The notes beneath the pieces were generated by a model that saw only the letters and a program-made list of their open reading frames with translations, ran no database searches and was not told the DNA's origin. Below, piece after piece: positions 1 to 4,693 of a DNA stretch of 6,682 nt; position 1 is the first letter of the stretch, and every line of letters begins with the position of its first letter. A program made the position numbers and the translations under genes. The DNA lies in NCBI GenBank assembly GCA_902762335.1, contig CACWNZ010000146.1:1-6682 (forward strand), in the 5' to 3' direction. This DNA comes from an uncultured Ruminococcus sp. (GTDB lineage: Bacteria; Bacillota; Clostridia; Oscillospirales; Acutalibacteraceae).

Positions 1-155
1 TTTCAAGTTCTCAGATGAAATATACAGTGAATTTTTCCGATTTTTCGAGAGATATTTTGTCACTTATATGCTTATTTGCCATTATTCAAACAATAGTTCG
101 TTTTTATCAGGTATATTTTTCACCATTATGGAAATCCTATCAGAAGGAAACGGTG
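1..155. other. AT-rich stretch upstream of spoVAE, no confident gene
   Basis: This stretch is much richer in A and T than the coding sequence that follows, with the shift near position 180. The spoVAE frame stays open to the window edge, with an ATG at 15, but there is no ribosome binding site before that ATG and the predicted extension has no counterpart in the SpoVAE family. One frame closes at TGA 16-18, so an upstream gene (spoVAD would be usual) could end there; too little is visible to say. TGAATT at 28-33 and GATATTT at 51-57, 17 nt apart, loosely resemble a forespore sigma-G promoter (about TGAATA and CATNNTA). The match is weak and is noted only as a possibility. Confidence 0.4.
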
Positions 156-518
156 GTGATAAATACGGAGTACGTTTTTTCGTTCATGACCGGCGGACTT
201 TTGTGTGTCATAGCGCAGCTCCTTATAGATAAGACAAAGCTGACCCCCGCAAGGATACTCACGGCTTACGTCGTGGCGGGTGTTATACTGACCGCAGTCG
301 GCATTTATGAGCCGCTCGTGAATTTTGCAGGCGCGGGCGCAACAGTGCCGCTCACGGGCTTCGGCTATTCTCTTGCAAAGGGAGTTGAAGAAGAGGTCGC
401 CCGCAGCGGCTGGCTCGGCGCCTTCAGCGGGGGACTATCCGCCTGCTCGGCAGGCATAGCCGCGGCGATATTCTTCGGGCTGCTCGCCGCGCTGGTAAGA
501 AAAGCCGTAAAGAGATAG
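156..518 (+). CDS. spoVAE: Stage V sporulation membrane protein AE (SpoVAE/SpoVAEb family)
   Basis: SpoVA proteins sit in the inner membrane of the developing spore and take part in moving dipicolinic acid (with calcium) into the forespore and out at germination. From GTG 156 the product is 120 aa, close to the family's usual ~116-120. Family hallmarks are the block IDKTKLTPARI (about residues 24-34) and FAGAGATVPLTGFG (about 57-70), followed by a glycine-rich hydrophobic C-terminus (about 85-116) and a basic tail. Hydrophobic segments lie near 8-23, 34-50 and 95-115. GTG 156 is chosen because GAAGGA at 143-148 sits 7 nt upstream and the N-terminus INTEYVFSFMTGG then aligns with the family start (about MEYLWAFLVGG). 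An ATG at 15 would add 47 atypical residues encoded by AT-rich DNA; ATG 186 would cut into the first helix. The family is certain, the start less so. Usual neighbours spoVAC and spoVAD would lie left of the window. Confidence 0.9.
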   Translation: MINTEYVFSFMTGGLLCVIAQLLIDKTKLTPARILTAYVVAGVILTAVGIYEPLVNFAGAGATVPLTGFGYSLAKGVEEEVARSGWLGAFSGGLSACSAGIAAAIFFGLLAALVRKAVKR

Positions 519-566
519 CCCGATAAGCATTGCTTACGCCTGATCTTTGATAACGCCCCCTTTAAT

Positions 567-606
567 GCCGAAGGGCTGCCGCATAAAAACGCGGCAGCCC
601 TTCGGC
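567..606 (+). terminator. Strong hairpin terminator between convergent genes
   Basis: A perfect 16-bp stem has arms 567-582 and 591-606 (right arm GCGGCAGCCCTTCGGC) and the 8-nt loop ATAAAAAC. On the + strand it is followed by AATTATTTTATTATTT, a good U-rich run, so it most likely ends the spoVAE transcript. On the - strand it lies 16 nt past the DUF3021 stop but is followed by ATTAAAGGGGG, a poor U-tract, so it would work less well for that operon. Its right arm recurs at 1706-1721. Confidence 0.88.
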
Positions 607-621
607 AATTATTTTATTATT

Positions 622-1089
622 TCATTGATCCTTCGCATTATCCGACATTACAGCGCCGTTGAGCGACCTGATGTTTTTCTTCATAGCAAAATACTGACCA
701 AACCATACGAAGAAATAACCAATGAAGAAAATAAAGATATAGCCCGCTATGCCCCAGAAGCTGTGCGGCATCCAATACATACAATATGCTATGGGGAAAA
801 ACGATACCGTTATTATTATACAGTGCAAAACGGTCTGCTTAAAAAGGCTCCAGCCTTCCTTTTTCCATATCACCGACGCTCCGGCGAATGCGGCTCCGCA
901 GATAAGAGAGCATATCGTCTGGATCACGACCGCGTTCAGTTCATTGCCGCAAAGCTCTGCAAGCTGCGGCTGAACGGGATAATACTCGCCCCTGCCAATA
1001 CAAGCCGAAACAATAAGTGTGATGATGAAGCTGATGCTTAAACCGATGGGCGCGCCGATAAGGCAGCGCAGAATTACTTTCTTTTTCAT
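622..1089 (-). CDS. DUF3021 family membrane protein, partner of the LytTR regulator
   Basis: This is a 155-aa protein with four predicted membrane helices (about residues 8-31, 52-75, 86-106 and 111-134) and a short charged C-terminal tail. The sequence matches the DUF3021 family: a basic MKKK start, GEYYPVQPQL after helix 1, an AAFAGASVIW block after helix 2 and the PIAYCMYWMPHS block between helices 3 and 4. DUF3021 genes are commonly found directly beside LytTR regulators, as here. In streptococcal LytTR regulatory systems such as HdrRM and BrsRM, a membrane protein restrains its LytTR partner; a similar inhibitory role here is an inference, since DUF3021 is not shown to be the same family. 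The start follows an AGGAGGT ribosome site that overlaps the stop codon of the regulator, with 12 nt between the genes, so translation is probably coupled. The terminator at 567-606 lies just downstream. Confidence 0.9.
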   Translation of the reverse strand: MKKKVILRCLIGAPIGLSISFIITLIVSACIGRGEYYPVQPQLAELCGNELNAVVIQTICSLICGAAFAGASVIWKKEGWSLFKQTVLHCIIITVSFFPIAYCMYWMPHSFWGIAGYIFIFFIGYFFVWFGQYFAMKKNIRSLNGAVMSDNAKDQ

Positions 1090-1101
1090 GATATTGACCT
1101 C

Positions 1102-1542
1102 CTATAATCCTAAAACCTGTTTGATCCTTGAAACGTACCTTCTTGAAACGTATGTGACCGCTCCGTCAGACATAGCGACGCTTATCGTACCCGATAAGCT
1201 AAGATCGAAGCTGCGCACCTTTTTGAGATTGATTATCTCCGAGTTTGATATCCGCACGAAGCCGTGCCTGTTCAACTGCTCTTCAAGCTCATACAGCCTT
1301 TGTCTGAGGATATATTCCTTCCTGCCGACAACTGCTAAGGTCTTGCCGCCCGATGCGTATATGCGTATAATGTCTGCGGGCGGAAGGATCTCTGCCAGGT
1401 CATTGTAAAAGCCCGCTATAACCTCGGGCGCTTTTGACGAAAGCATATTTATCAAGCCGTTGATCTCATCAGTGACCTTATCGGTAACAATTATCACCTT
1501 AGGCTCGGTACAGCTGCCGTCGATCTTTATCTCTACCTGCAT
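1102..1542 (-). CDS. LytTR-domain DNA-binding transcriptional regulator
   Basis: This is a 146-aa protein. The C-terminal part (about residues 56-144) fits a LytTR DNA-binding domain: a beta-rich start (ADIIRIYASGGKTLAVV), a helix (YILRQRLYELEEQL), then GFVRISNSEIINLKKV, the family's most conserved block, and the closing VSRRYVSRIKQVLG. The first ~50 residues lack a response-regulator receiver domain and resemble the short N-terminal region of stand-alone LytTR regulators of the DUF3021-linked type. It therefore probably does not take a phosphate signal but is controlled through its membrane partner, encoded 12 nt downstream. The start ATG at 1542 is preceded by AAAGGGGGGAT, a strong ribosome site. 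A promoter and repeat elements directly upstream (1563-1637) suggest autoregulation. Other targets cannot be seen from this window. Confidence 0.92.
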   Translation of the reverse strand: MQVEIKIDGSCTEPKVIIVTDKVTDEINGLINMLSSKAPEVIAGFYNDLAEILPPADIIRIYASGGKTLAVVGRKEYILRQRLYELEEQLNRHGFVRISNSEIINLKKVRSFDLSLSGTISVAMSDGAVTYVSRRYVSRIKQVLGL

Positions 1543-1562
1543 TTTGTATCCCCCCTTTGCTG

Positions 1563-1603
1563 AAAACAGTATATCATCTGCCCGGGATCAAATCCACTGT
1601 TTT
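1563..1603. promoter_or_regulatory. 8-bp inverted repeat across the lytTR promoter
   Basis: AAAACAGT at 1563-1570 is mirrored by ACTGTTTT at 1596-1603, with the palindrome CCCGGG (1581-1586) near the exact centre. The arms touch the -10 hexamer and the upstream end of the -35 hexamer, where a repressor could act. The same two octamers also form the stem of the hairpin at 1875-1899, so chance or shared origin is possible. Confidence 0.3.
1568..1596 (-). promoter_or_regulatory. Likely promoter of the LytTR-DUF3021 operon
   Basis: On the - strand there is TATACT (complement of 1568-1573) preceded directly by TGA, giving an extended -10 element (TGnTATACT). Seventeen nt further upstream is TGGATT (complement of 1591-1596), only a 3 of 6 match to the -35 consensus. 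A start of transcription near 1561 would give a leader of about 20 nt carrying only the ribosome site. A good -10 with a poor -35 is typical of promoters that need an activator. Confidence 0.6.
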
Positions 1604-1605
1604 TC

Positions 1606-1637
1606 TATAAGTGGTCGTTTTTTGAATATAACCGGTC
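1606..1637 (-). promoter_or_regulatory. Two direct repeats 21 bp apart, candidate LytTR operator
   Basis: On the - strand GACCGGTTATA (complement of 1627-1637) and GACCACTTATA (complement of 1606-1616) match at 9 of 11 positions and start exactly 21 bp apart, two turns of the helix. LytTR proteins bind pairs of ~9-bp direct repeats separated by 12-13 bp, the same geometry. The repeats do not match the published-type core GTT pattern well, so this rests on spacing and position: the proximal copy ends about 10 bp upstream of the -35 region, where an activator would bind. Confidence 0.45.
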
Positions 1638-1650
1638 AGATTATAAAAGC

Positions 1651-1688
1651 GGCGCTGCCCTGCGGGTAATATCCCGCCTGACAGCGCC
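1651..1688 (-). terminator. Bipartite hairpin, possible terminator for leftward reading
   Basis: Outer arms GGCGCTG (1651-1657) and CAGCGCC (1682-1688) enclose an inner stem GCGGG (1662-1666) and CCCGC (1673-1677) with a 4 x 4 internal loop and the apical loop TAATAT. On the - strand the stem is followed by GCTTTTATAA, so it could end read-through from the ychF operon just before the lytTR promoter. Confidence 0.55.
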
Positions 1689-1698
1689 TTAAATATTC

Positions 1699-1721
1699 GG
1701 GCTGCGCGGCAGCCCTTCGGC
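1699..1721 (+). repeat. Second copy of the CGCGGCAGCCCTTCGGC terminator arm
   Basis: The 17-nt string CGCGGCAGCCCTTCGGC at 1705-1721 is identical to 590-606, the right side of the spoVAE terminator, and is also followed by a T-rich run (TTTTATAT). Here the facing arm is shorter: GGGCTGC (1699-1705) pairs with GCAGCCC (1709-1715) around a 3-nt loop. The two direct copies bracket the LytTR-DUF3021 operon with its promoter. It looks like a dispersed terminator-type repeat. Confidence 0.6.
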
Positions 1722-1780
1722 TTTTATATAAACCCTGAATCCGTGAAACTAATAACGGAAAAAGTTCGTTTTCGGGGATT

Positions 1781-1816
1781 GTCAAGGGGGACTTTTCCGC
1801 AAAAGTCCCCCTTGAC
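1781..1816. repeat. Perfect 36-nt palindromic hairpin
   Basis: Arms GTCAAGGGGGACTTTT (1781-1796) and AAAAGTCCCCCTTGAC (1801-1816) form a perfect 16-bp stem with loop CCGC. There is no T-run beside it, so it is not an obvious terminator; it is one unit of the hairpin array. Confidence 0.85.
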
Positions 1817-1836
1817 TCGCTCTCCGCAGAGAGCGA
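1817..1836. repeat. Perfect 8-bp hairpin abutting the previous one
   Basis: TCGCTCTC (1817-1824) and GAGAGCGA (1829-1836) pair around the loop CGCA. It starts on the base after the 1781-1816 palindrome, with no spacer. Confidence 0.8.
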
Positions 1837-1874
1837 AACACTTTTTGCTTCCGCGCTCCGCAAGGGGTGAATTA

Positions 1875-1899
1875 AAAAACAGTCCGGTGGACTGTTTTT
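1875..1899 (-). terminator. Hairpin with A and T tracts, bidirectional terminator
   Basis: AAAAACAGTCC (1875-1885) and GGACTGTTTTT (1889-1899) form an 11-bp stem with loop GGT. On the - strand it ends in TTTTTTAATT, so it can terminate the ychF operon; on the + strand it ends in TTTTTC and may also work. It is the best terminator candidate in the ychF-lytTR gap, about 170 nt after the ychF stop. Confidence 0.65.
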
Positions 1900-1903
1900 C
1901 AAG

Positions 1904-1934
1904 AGGGGACGCCCTGCAAGAGAGGGCGTCCCCT
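1904..1934. repeat. Perfect 12-bp GC-rich hairpin
   Basis: AGGGGACGCCCT (1904-1915) and AGGGCGTCCCCT (1923-1934) pair around the 7-nt loop GCAAGAG. No T-run follows on either strand. Confidence 0.8.
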
Positions 1935-1948
1935 ACTAACGGTTCGCT

Positions 1949-2019
1949 AAAATGTACCCCGCCGCCGAGAGGCGGCGCAAACGCACCCGTTGGGTGAAAA
2001 ACAAGGAATGGTACATTTT
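1949..2019. repeat. 71-nt branched palindromic unit (outer stem with two inner hairpins)
   Basis: AAAATGTACC (1949-1958) pairs perfectly with GGTACATTTT (2010-2019), and two more pairs follow past a one-base bulge (GC at 1946-1947 with GC at 2020-2021 read across). Inside are GCCGCC/GGCGGC (1961-1966 and 1971-1976, loop GAGA) and CACCC/GGGTG (1984-1988 and 1992-1996, loop GTT). The result is a three-way junction in either strand. It is not a tRNA. It could be an RNA structure at the end of ychF mRNA or the core of a small palindromic repeat family. Confidence 0.65.
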
Positions 2020-2070
2020 GCTTGTAAAGCTCTGTTTATCTTGCTTTCAGCTATTTATTCTATTTGAGTT

Positions 2071-3159
2071 TCACGGATTCAGGACGATGTCGCCGTCCTT
2101 CATAACGTATTCCTTGCCCTCCGAACGGACAAGCCCCTTTTCCTTTGCGGCAGTCATGGAGCCGCAGGCGATGAGGTCGTCAAAAGCCACTACCTCCGCT
2201 CGGATAAAGCCCCTCTCAAAGTCGGTATGTATCTTGCCTGCCGCCTGAGGCGCCTTTGTGCCCTTCTTGATAGTCCATGCGCGCACCTCGGGCTTGCCTG
2301 CGGTAAGATATGAGATGAGGCCCAAAAGATCATAGCAGGCGGTTATCAGACGGTCAAGACCCGACTGCTCAAGTCCCATTTCAGAAAGGAAAAGTTCCTT
2401 CTCCTCGGGCTCCATACCCGAAATTTCCGCCTCTATCTCGGCGCAGATAGGCAGAACACCGGCGTGCTCCTCCTCGGCTATCTTCTTGACTGCGGCAAAA
2501 TAGGGGTTGCCGTCTGCGCTGCCGTCCTTGAAGTCGGTATCGCTGAGGTTTGCCGCATAGATGACGGGCTTGTTGGTCAGCAGGGATACCGTAGAGAGCA
2601 GCTCCGCCTCCTCGGGGGTACACTCTACCGAGCGCGCGGGCTTGCCCGCATCAAGAGCCTCTCTCACACGCGCAAAGAAATCAAGCTCCGCCTGATATTT
2701 CTTGTCGCCCTTGAGCAGCTTGGTCGTCTTGTCTATCCTTCTGTCAAGCACCTCCATATCGGAGAGAATAAGCTCAAGCTGTATAGTCTCTATGTCCCTC
2801 TTGGGGTCTATGCTGCCTTCAACGTGGACTATATCGTCATTCTCGAAGCAGCGCACAACGTGTACTACCGCATCTACCTCTCTTATATTGGCAAGGAATT
2901 TATTTCCCAGACCCTCGCCCTTTGACGCGCCCTTTACAAGACCCGCTATATCAACGAATTCTATCGTGGCGGGGGTGTATTTTTCGGGCTCGTACATCTC
3001 TGCAAGCTTATCGAGCCTTGCATCGGGCACTGCAACAACGCCCACGTTCGGCTCTATTGTGCAGAAGGGGTAGTTCGCGCTCTGTGCGCCCGCATTTGTG
3101 ATCGCGTTGAAAAGCGTGCTTTTGCCTACGTTCGGCAGACCTACTATTCCTAATTTCAT
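2071..3159 (-). CDS. ychF: Redox-regulated ATPase YchF (OLA1 family), altered C-terminus
   Basis: YchF is a cytosolic P-loop NTPase of the Obg-like group that prefers ATP, binds ribosomes and negatively affects stress responses. In the 362-aa product, the P-loop GLPNVGKST is at 7-15, the switch/G3 block DIAGLVKGASKGEGLG at 70-85, the helical coiled-coil insertion at about 120-175, the G4-position motif NLSD at 204-207 (family usually NxxE, so a conservative change) and the TGS domain from about 279. Cys33 in PFCTIEPN matches the cysteine linked to redox control in E. coli. Length is near the usual ~363, but the protein ends -DGDIVLNP where relatives end about -DGDVMxFxFNV, so the last TGS strand lacks FxFNV. 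The change falls inside the inverted repeat at 2067-2083. An AAAGGAG site precedes the start, with 12 nt between. It is the last gene of the leftward operon, 29 nt after the small membrane protein. Confidence 0.97.
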   Translation of the reverse strand: MKLGIVGLPNVGKSTLFNAITNAGAQSANYPFCTIEPNVGVVAVPDARLDKLAEMYEPEKYTPATIEFVDIAGLVKGASKGEGLGNKFLANIREVDAVVHVVRCFENDDIVHVEGSIDPKRDIETIQLELILSDMEVLDRRIDKTTKLLKGDKKYQAELDFFARVREALDAGKPARSVECTPEEAELLSTVSLLTNKPVIYAANLSDTDFKDGSADGNPYFAAVKKIAEEEHAGVLPICAEIEAEISGMEPEEKELFLSEMGLEQSGLDRLITACYDLLGLISYLTAGKPEVRAWTIKKGTKAPQAAGKIHTDFERGFIRAEVVAFDDLIACGSMTAAKEKGLVRSEGKEYVMKDGDIVLNP

Positions 3160-3188
3160 TTTATCTCACTTCTCCTTTGTTTTATCCG

Positions 3189-3476
3189 TCACACCGCAGG
3201 CTGCTCGTCAGAGCCTTTTTCTGTTTCAGCAACGTCAGGCTCGTCATTGTCCGAAAGCGCCCTGTAGCCGAAAATGAACGTGGGTATGAACAGCACTATG
3301 GATATCTGCGCCATGGTAGCATCGTTGAAGCTCTCGGTGCTGAGCCCCATAGTCTGCCCTATAGCAGCAGAGATAAGGTTGTCTCCGCAGAAGTAGGATA
3401 TACACGTGAGTACCAGCATAATAAAGCCCAGCCCTCCGAAAACAAGGGCGGAAATGAAAAACGCTTTTCCTTTCAT
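3189..3476 (-). CDS. Small two-helix membrane protein, unknown function
   Basis: This 95-aa protein is not one I recognise. It has two predicted membrane helices (about residues 5-29 and 56-71), a ~25-residue polar loop between them (GDNLISAAIGQTMGLSTESFNDATMAQ) and an acidic C-terminal tail (about 74-95, rich in D and E). With a start as short as MKGK, the first helix could be a signal anchor; both ends would then lie on the same side, probably the cytoplasm. A GAGGAGG ribosome site precedes ATG 3476 and the gap from the MetH-like gene is only 15 nt, so the two are very likely cotranscribed and perhaps coupled. ychF follows after 29 nt. Coding status is supported by the ribosome site, spacing and composition; function is unknown. 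Confidence 0.8.
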   Translation of the reverse strand: MKGKAFFISALVFGGLGFIMLVLTCISYFCGDNLISAAIGQTMGLSTESFNDATMAQISIVLFIPTFIFGYRALSDNDEPDVAETEKGSDEQPAV

Positions 3477-3491
3477 TGTCTTGCCTCCTCG

Positions 3492-4664
3492 TCAATATAG
3501 TATCGCGCCGTATTTTTCTGTAAGCGACGTCAGTTCGTCCTTTTCAATATCGCATTGGGTATCGACTATCAGCCTGCCCTGATAGTACCTGAGAGCCGCC
3601 TCAAGAGTGGTGGGATCGTCGGCATGGATAACGAAGGGCAGATAAGACATTGCGGCGTTCTCTGCAATGCTTGCCGCATCGTCCGTGGATTCAAGCCTGA
3701 AATACACCGCATTCGCAGAGGTGTCGTCAAGGTCTATAAGATCCTCGGAAAGATCGTAGCCGCATTCGACAGGCTCGGACAGGGTAAGATTTTCGGGCAG
3801 GAAAAACGCCTCGCGGTAATTTGCCGCCGCATAGCTGTCCTTTTCGCCGCCCTGCTCAAAGCGTGAACTGAAGCTCTTTACCGCCTTCAGCTTTTCGGCA
3901 TCGGGCTCTGCCGAAAGGTCAATATATACAGATGCGCCGTTTTCCGCAAGCGTTCTGAGCTGATCCATGCTGCACGCCGAAATATCTGCGGCGGCTATAA
4001 GCGGTATCTCGGCATGGGGAAAGGCTTTTTTTATCAGCCTTGCAAGCTCGTCCGCGCCTGCGGTACATTCTATGCCGAAGGCATCGGCGCCTATGGACTG
4101 AAGAGTGATAAGCGCCGCGATATAATCCGCGCCGCCCTCCGTGCAGCCCTCATCGTCTGTTTTTATAACGACAAAGACCGGCATGTCGGCATTTTTGGCG
4201 GCAAGCACCGCCGCCCGCATATCCCACAGCTTTTCAAAGTCCTTTACTATAATAAGATCTGCGCCGGCATCCTTGAGTACGGTGATCTTTTCAAGATGGT
4301 CGAAGAACGCGCTCTCAAAGGCGTTCCTTCCGTACTCCTCCTTCATGCGGATATTCTCATAGAGAACGCCCGCAGCGGGGAGCTTATCAGCGCACTCCTT
4401 AGTGAGCCTTACAAGCTCCTCGTTGAAATCCGCAAAGCTTTCGTCATAGCCCTGATCCTCGAGCCTGGTATGCATTATTCCGCCGGTGGGAGCAAGCAGC
4501 ATATCCGCGCCGCTGAGTACGGCTTTTTTCTTGCGGTCATATAGTATATCGCGGTTTTTCAGAACTGTATTCTCGCAGCAGACGTTGTCGGGGTCGCCGC
4601 CCGTAAGCTCTCCGCACGAGCCCGTGCCGTCCGCTATCAACGGAAGTGAAAAACTAAAGCTCAT
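3492..4664 (-). CDS. Divergent homocysteine-methyltransferase / MetH-like protein
   Basis: This 390-aa protein resembles the N-terminal half of cobalamin-dependent methionine synthase. Residues 11-262 follow the homocysteine S-methyltransferase barrel: ADGTGSCGEL (11-20), SGADMLLAPTGGI (51-63), AGADLIIVKDFEKLWDM (133-149), GADAFGIECTAG (192-203, Cys200 at the first zinc-ligand position) and PLIAAADIS (221-229). The second zinc motif, GGCC in active enzymes, is replaced by the segment around SVYIDLSAEP (245-254). Residues 340-390 (YLPFVIHADDPTTLEAALRYYQGRLIVDT and on to KYGAILY) look like the opening of the pterin-binding domain of MetH, then the protein stops; no cobalamin domains follow. It is therefore probably not a normal methionine synthase, and a binding or regulatory role, or decay, are the options. 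It starts after AGGAG-type signals, 29 nt downstream of argS, and is followed by the membrane gene. Confidence 0.8.
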   Translation of the reverse strand: MSFSFSLPLIADGTGSCGELTGGDPDNVCCENTVLKNRDILYDRKKKAVLSGADMLLAPTGGIMHTRLEDQGYDESFADFNEELVRLTKECADKLPAAGVLYENIRMKEEYGRNAFESAFFDHLEKITVLKDAGADLIIVKDFEKLWDMRAAVLAAKNADMPVFVVIKTDDEGCTEGGADYIAALITLQSIGADAFGIECTAGADELARLIKKAFPHAEIPLIAAADISACSMDQLRTLAENGASVYIDLSAEPDAEKLKAVKSFSSRFEQGGEKDSYAAANYREAFFLPENLTLSEPVECGYDLSEDLIDLDDTSANAVYFRLESTDDAASIAENAAMSYLPFVIHADDPTTLEAALRYYQGRLIVDTQCDIEKDELTSLTEKYGAILY

Positions 4665-4693
4665 CTTATCCCTTTCTCCTCAAACAGTAAAGC

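Larger units (their letters stand above)
1734..2083. mobile_element. Inverted-repeat-bounded, palindrome-rich element (MITE-like)
   Basis: CCTGAATCCGTGAAACT at 1734-1750 is repeated exactly in reverse complement at 2067-2083, a 17-bp perfect inverted repeat bounding 316 nt. The interior carries no credible gene but holds five consecutive perfect or near-perfect palindromic units (1781-1816, 1817-1836, 1875-1899, 1904-1934, 1949-2019). The right-hand repeat contains the last codons and stop of ychF. Small size, terminal inverted repeats and lack of a transposase fit a non-autonomous element. Only AC at 1732-1733 and 2084-2085 flanks it as a direct repeat, which is too short to count as a target duplication. 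Alternatives are an inverted duplication of the ychF end by template switching, or a segment able to invert between its repeats. The structure is directly seen; mobility is an inference. Confidence 0.5.

Noticed and set aside
15..155. N-terminal extension of spoVAE from ATG 15
   Set aside because: It has no ribosome site, is AT-rich and lacks family similarity; GTG 156 with GAAGGA 7 nt upstream gives the usual family length and N-terminus.
547..1041. 164-aa + strand open frame opposite DUF3021
   Set aside because: It starts in the terminator region and runs antisense to a well-supported family gene.
1636..1902. 88-aa - strand open frame across the hairpin array
   Set aside because: It covers the same repeats on the other strand, ends inside terminator-like hairpins, and has no translation signal.
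1781..1934. Hairpin series as a CRISPR array
   Set aside because: The units differ in sequence and length and there are no identical repeats separated by regular spacers.
1743..1997. 84-aa + strand open frame across the hairpin array
   Set aside because: It is composed of translated palindromes, has no ribosome site or recognisable domain, and is rich in R, S and P as expected for spurious frames in repeats.
1949..2019. Cloverleaf-like unit as a tRNA
   Set aside because: It has only two inner arms, no TTCRA-type T loop, no anticodon arm of the right size and no acceptor-end pattern.
2464..2925. 153-aa + strand open frame opposite ychF
   Set aside because: It is an antisense shadow of conserved GTPase-domain coding sequence.
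4014..4544. 176-aa + strand open frame opposite the MetH-like gene
   Set aside because: It is an antisense shadow without a ribosome site; the - strand gene has barrel-family motifs and operon spacing.
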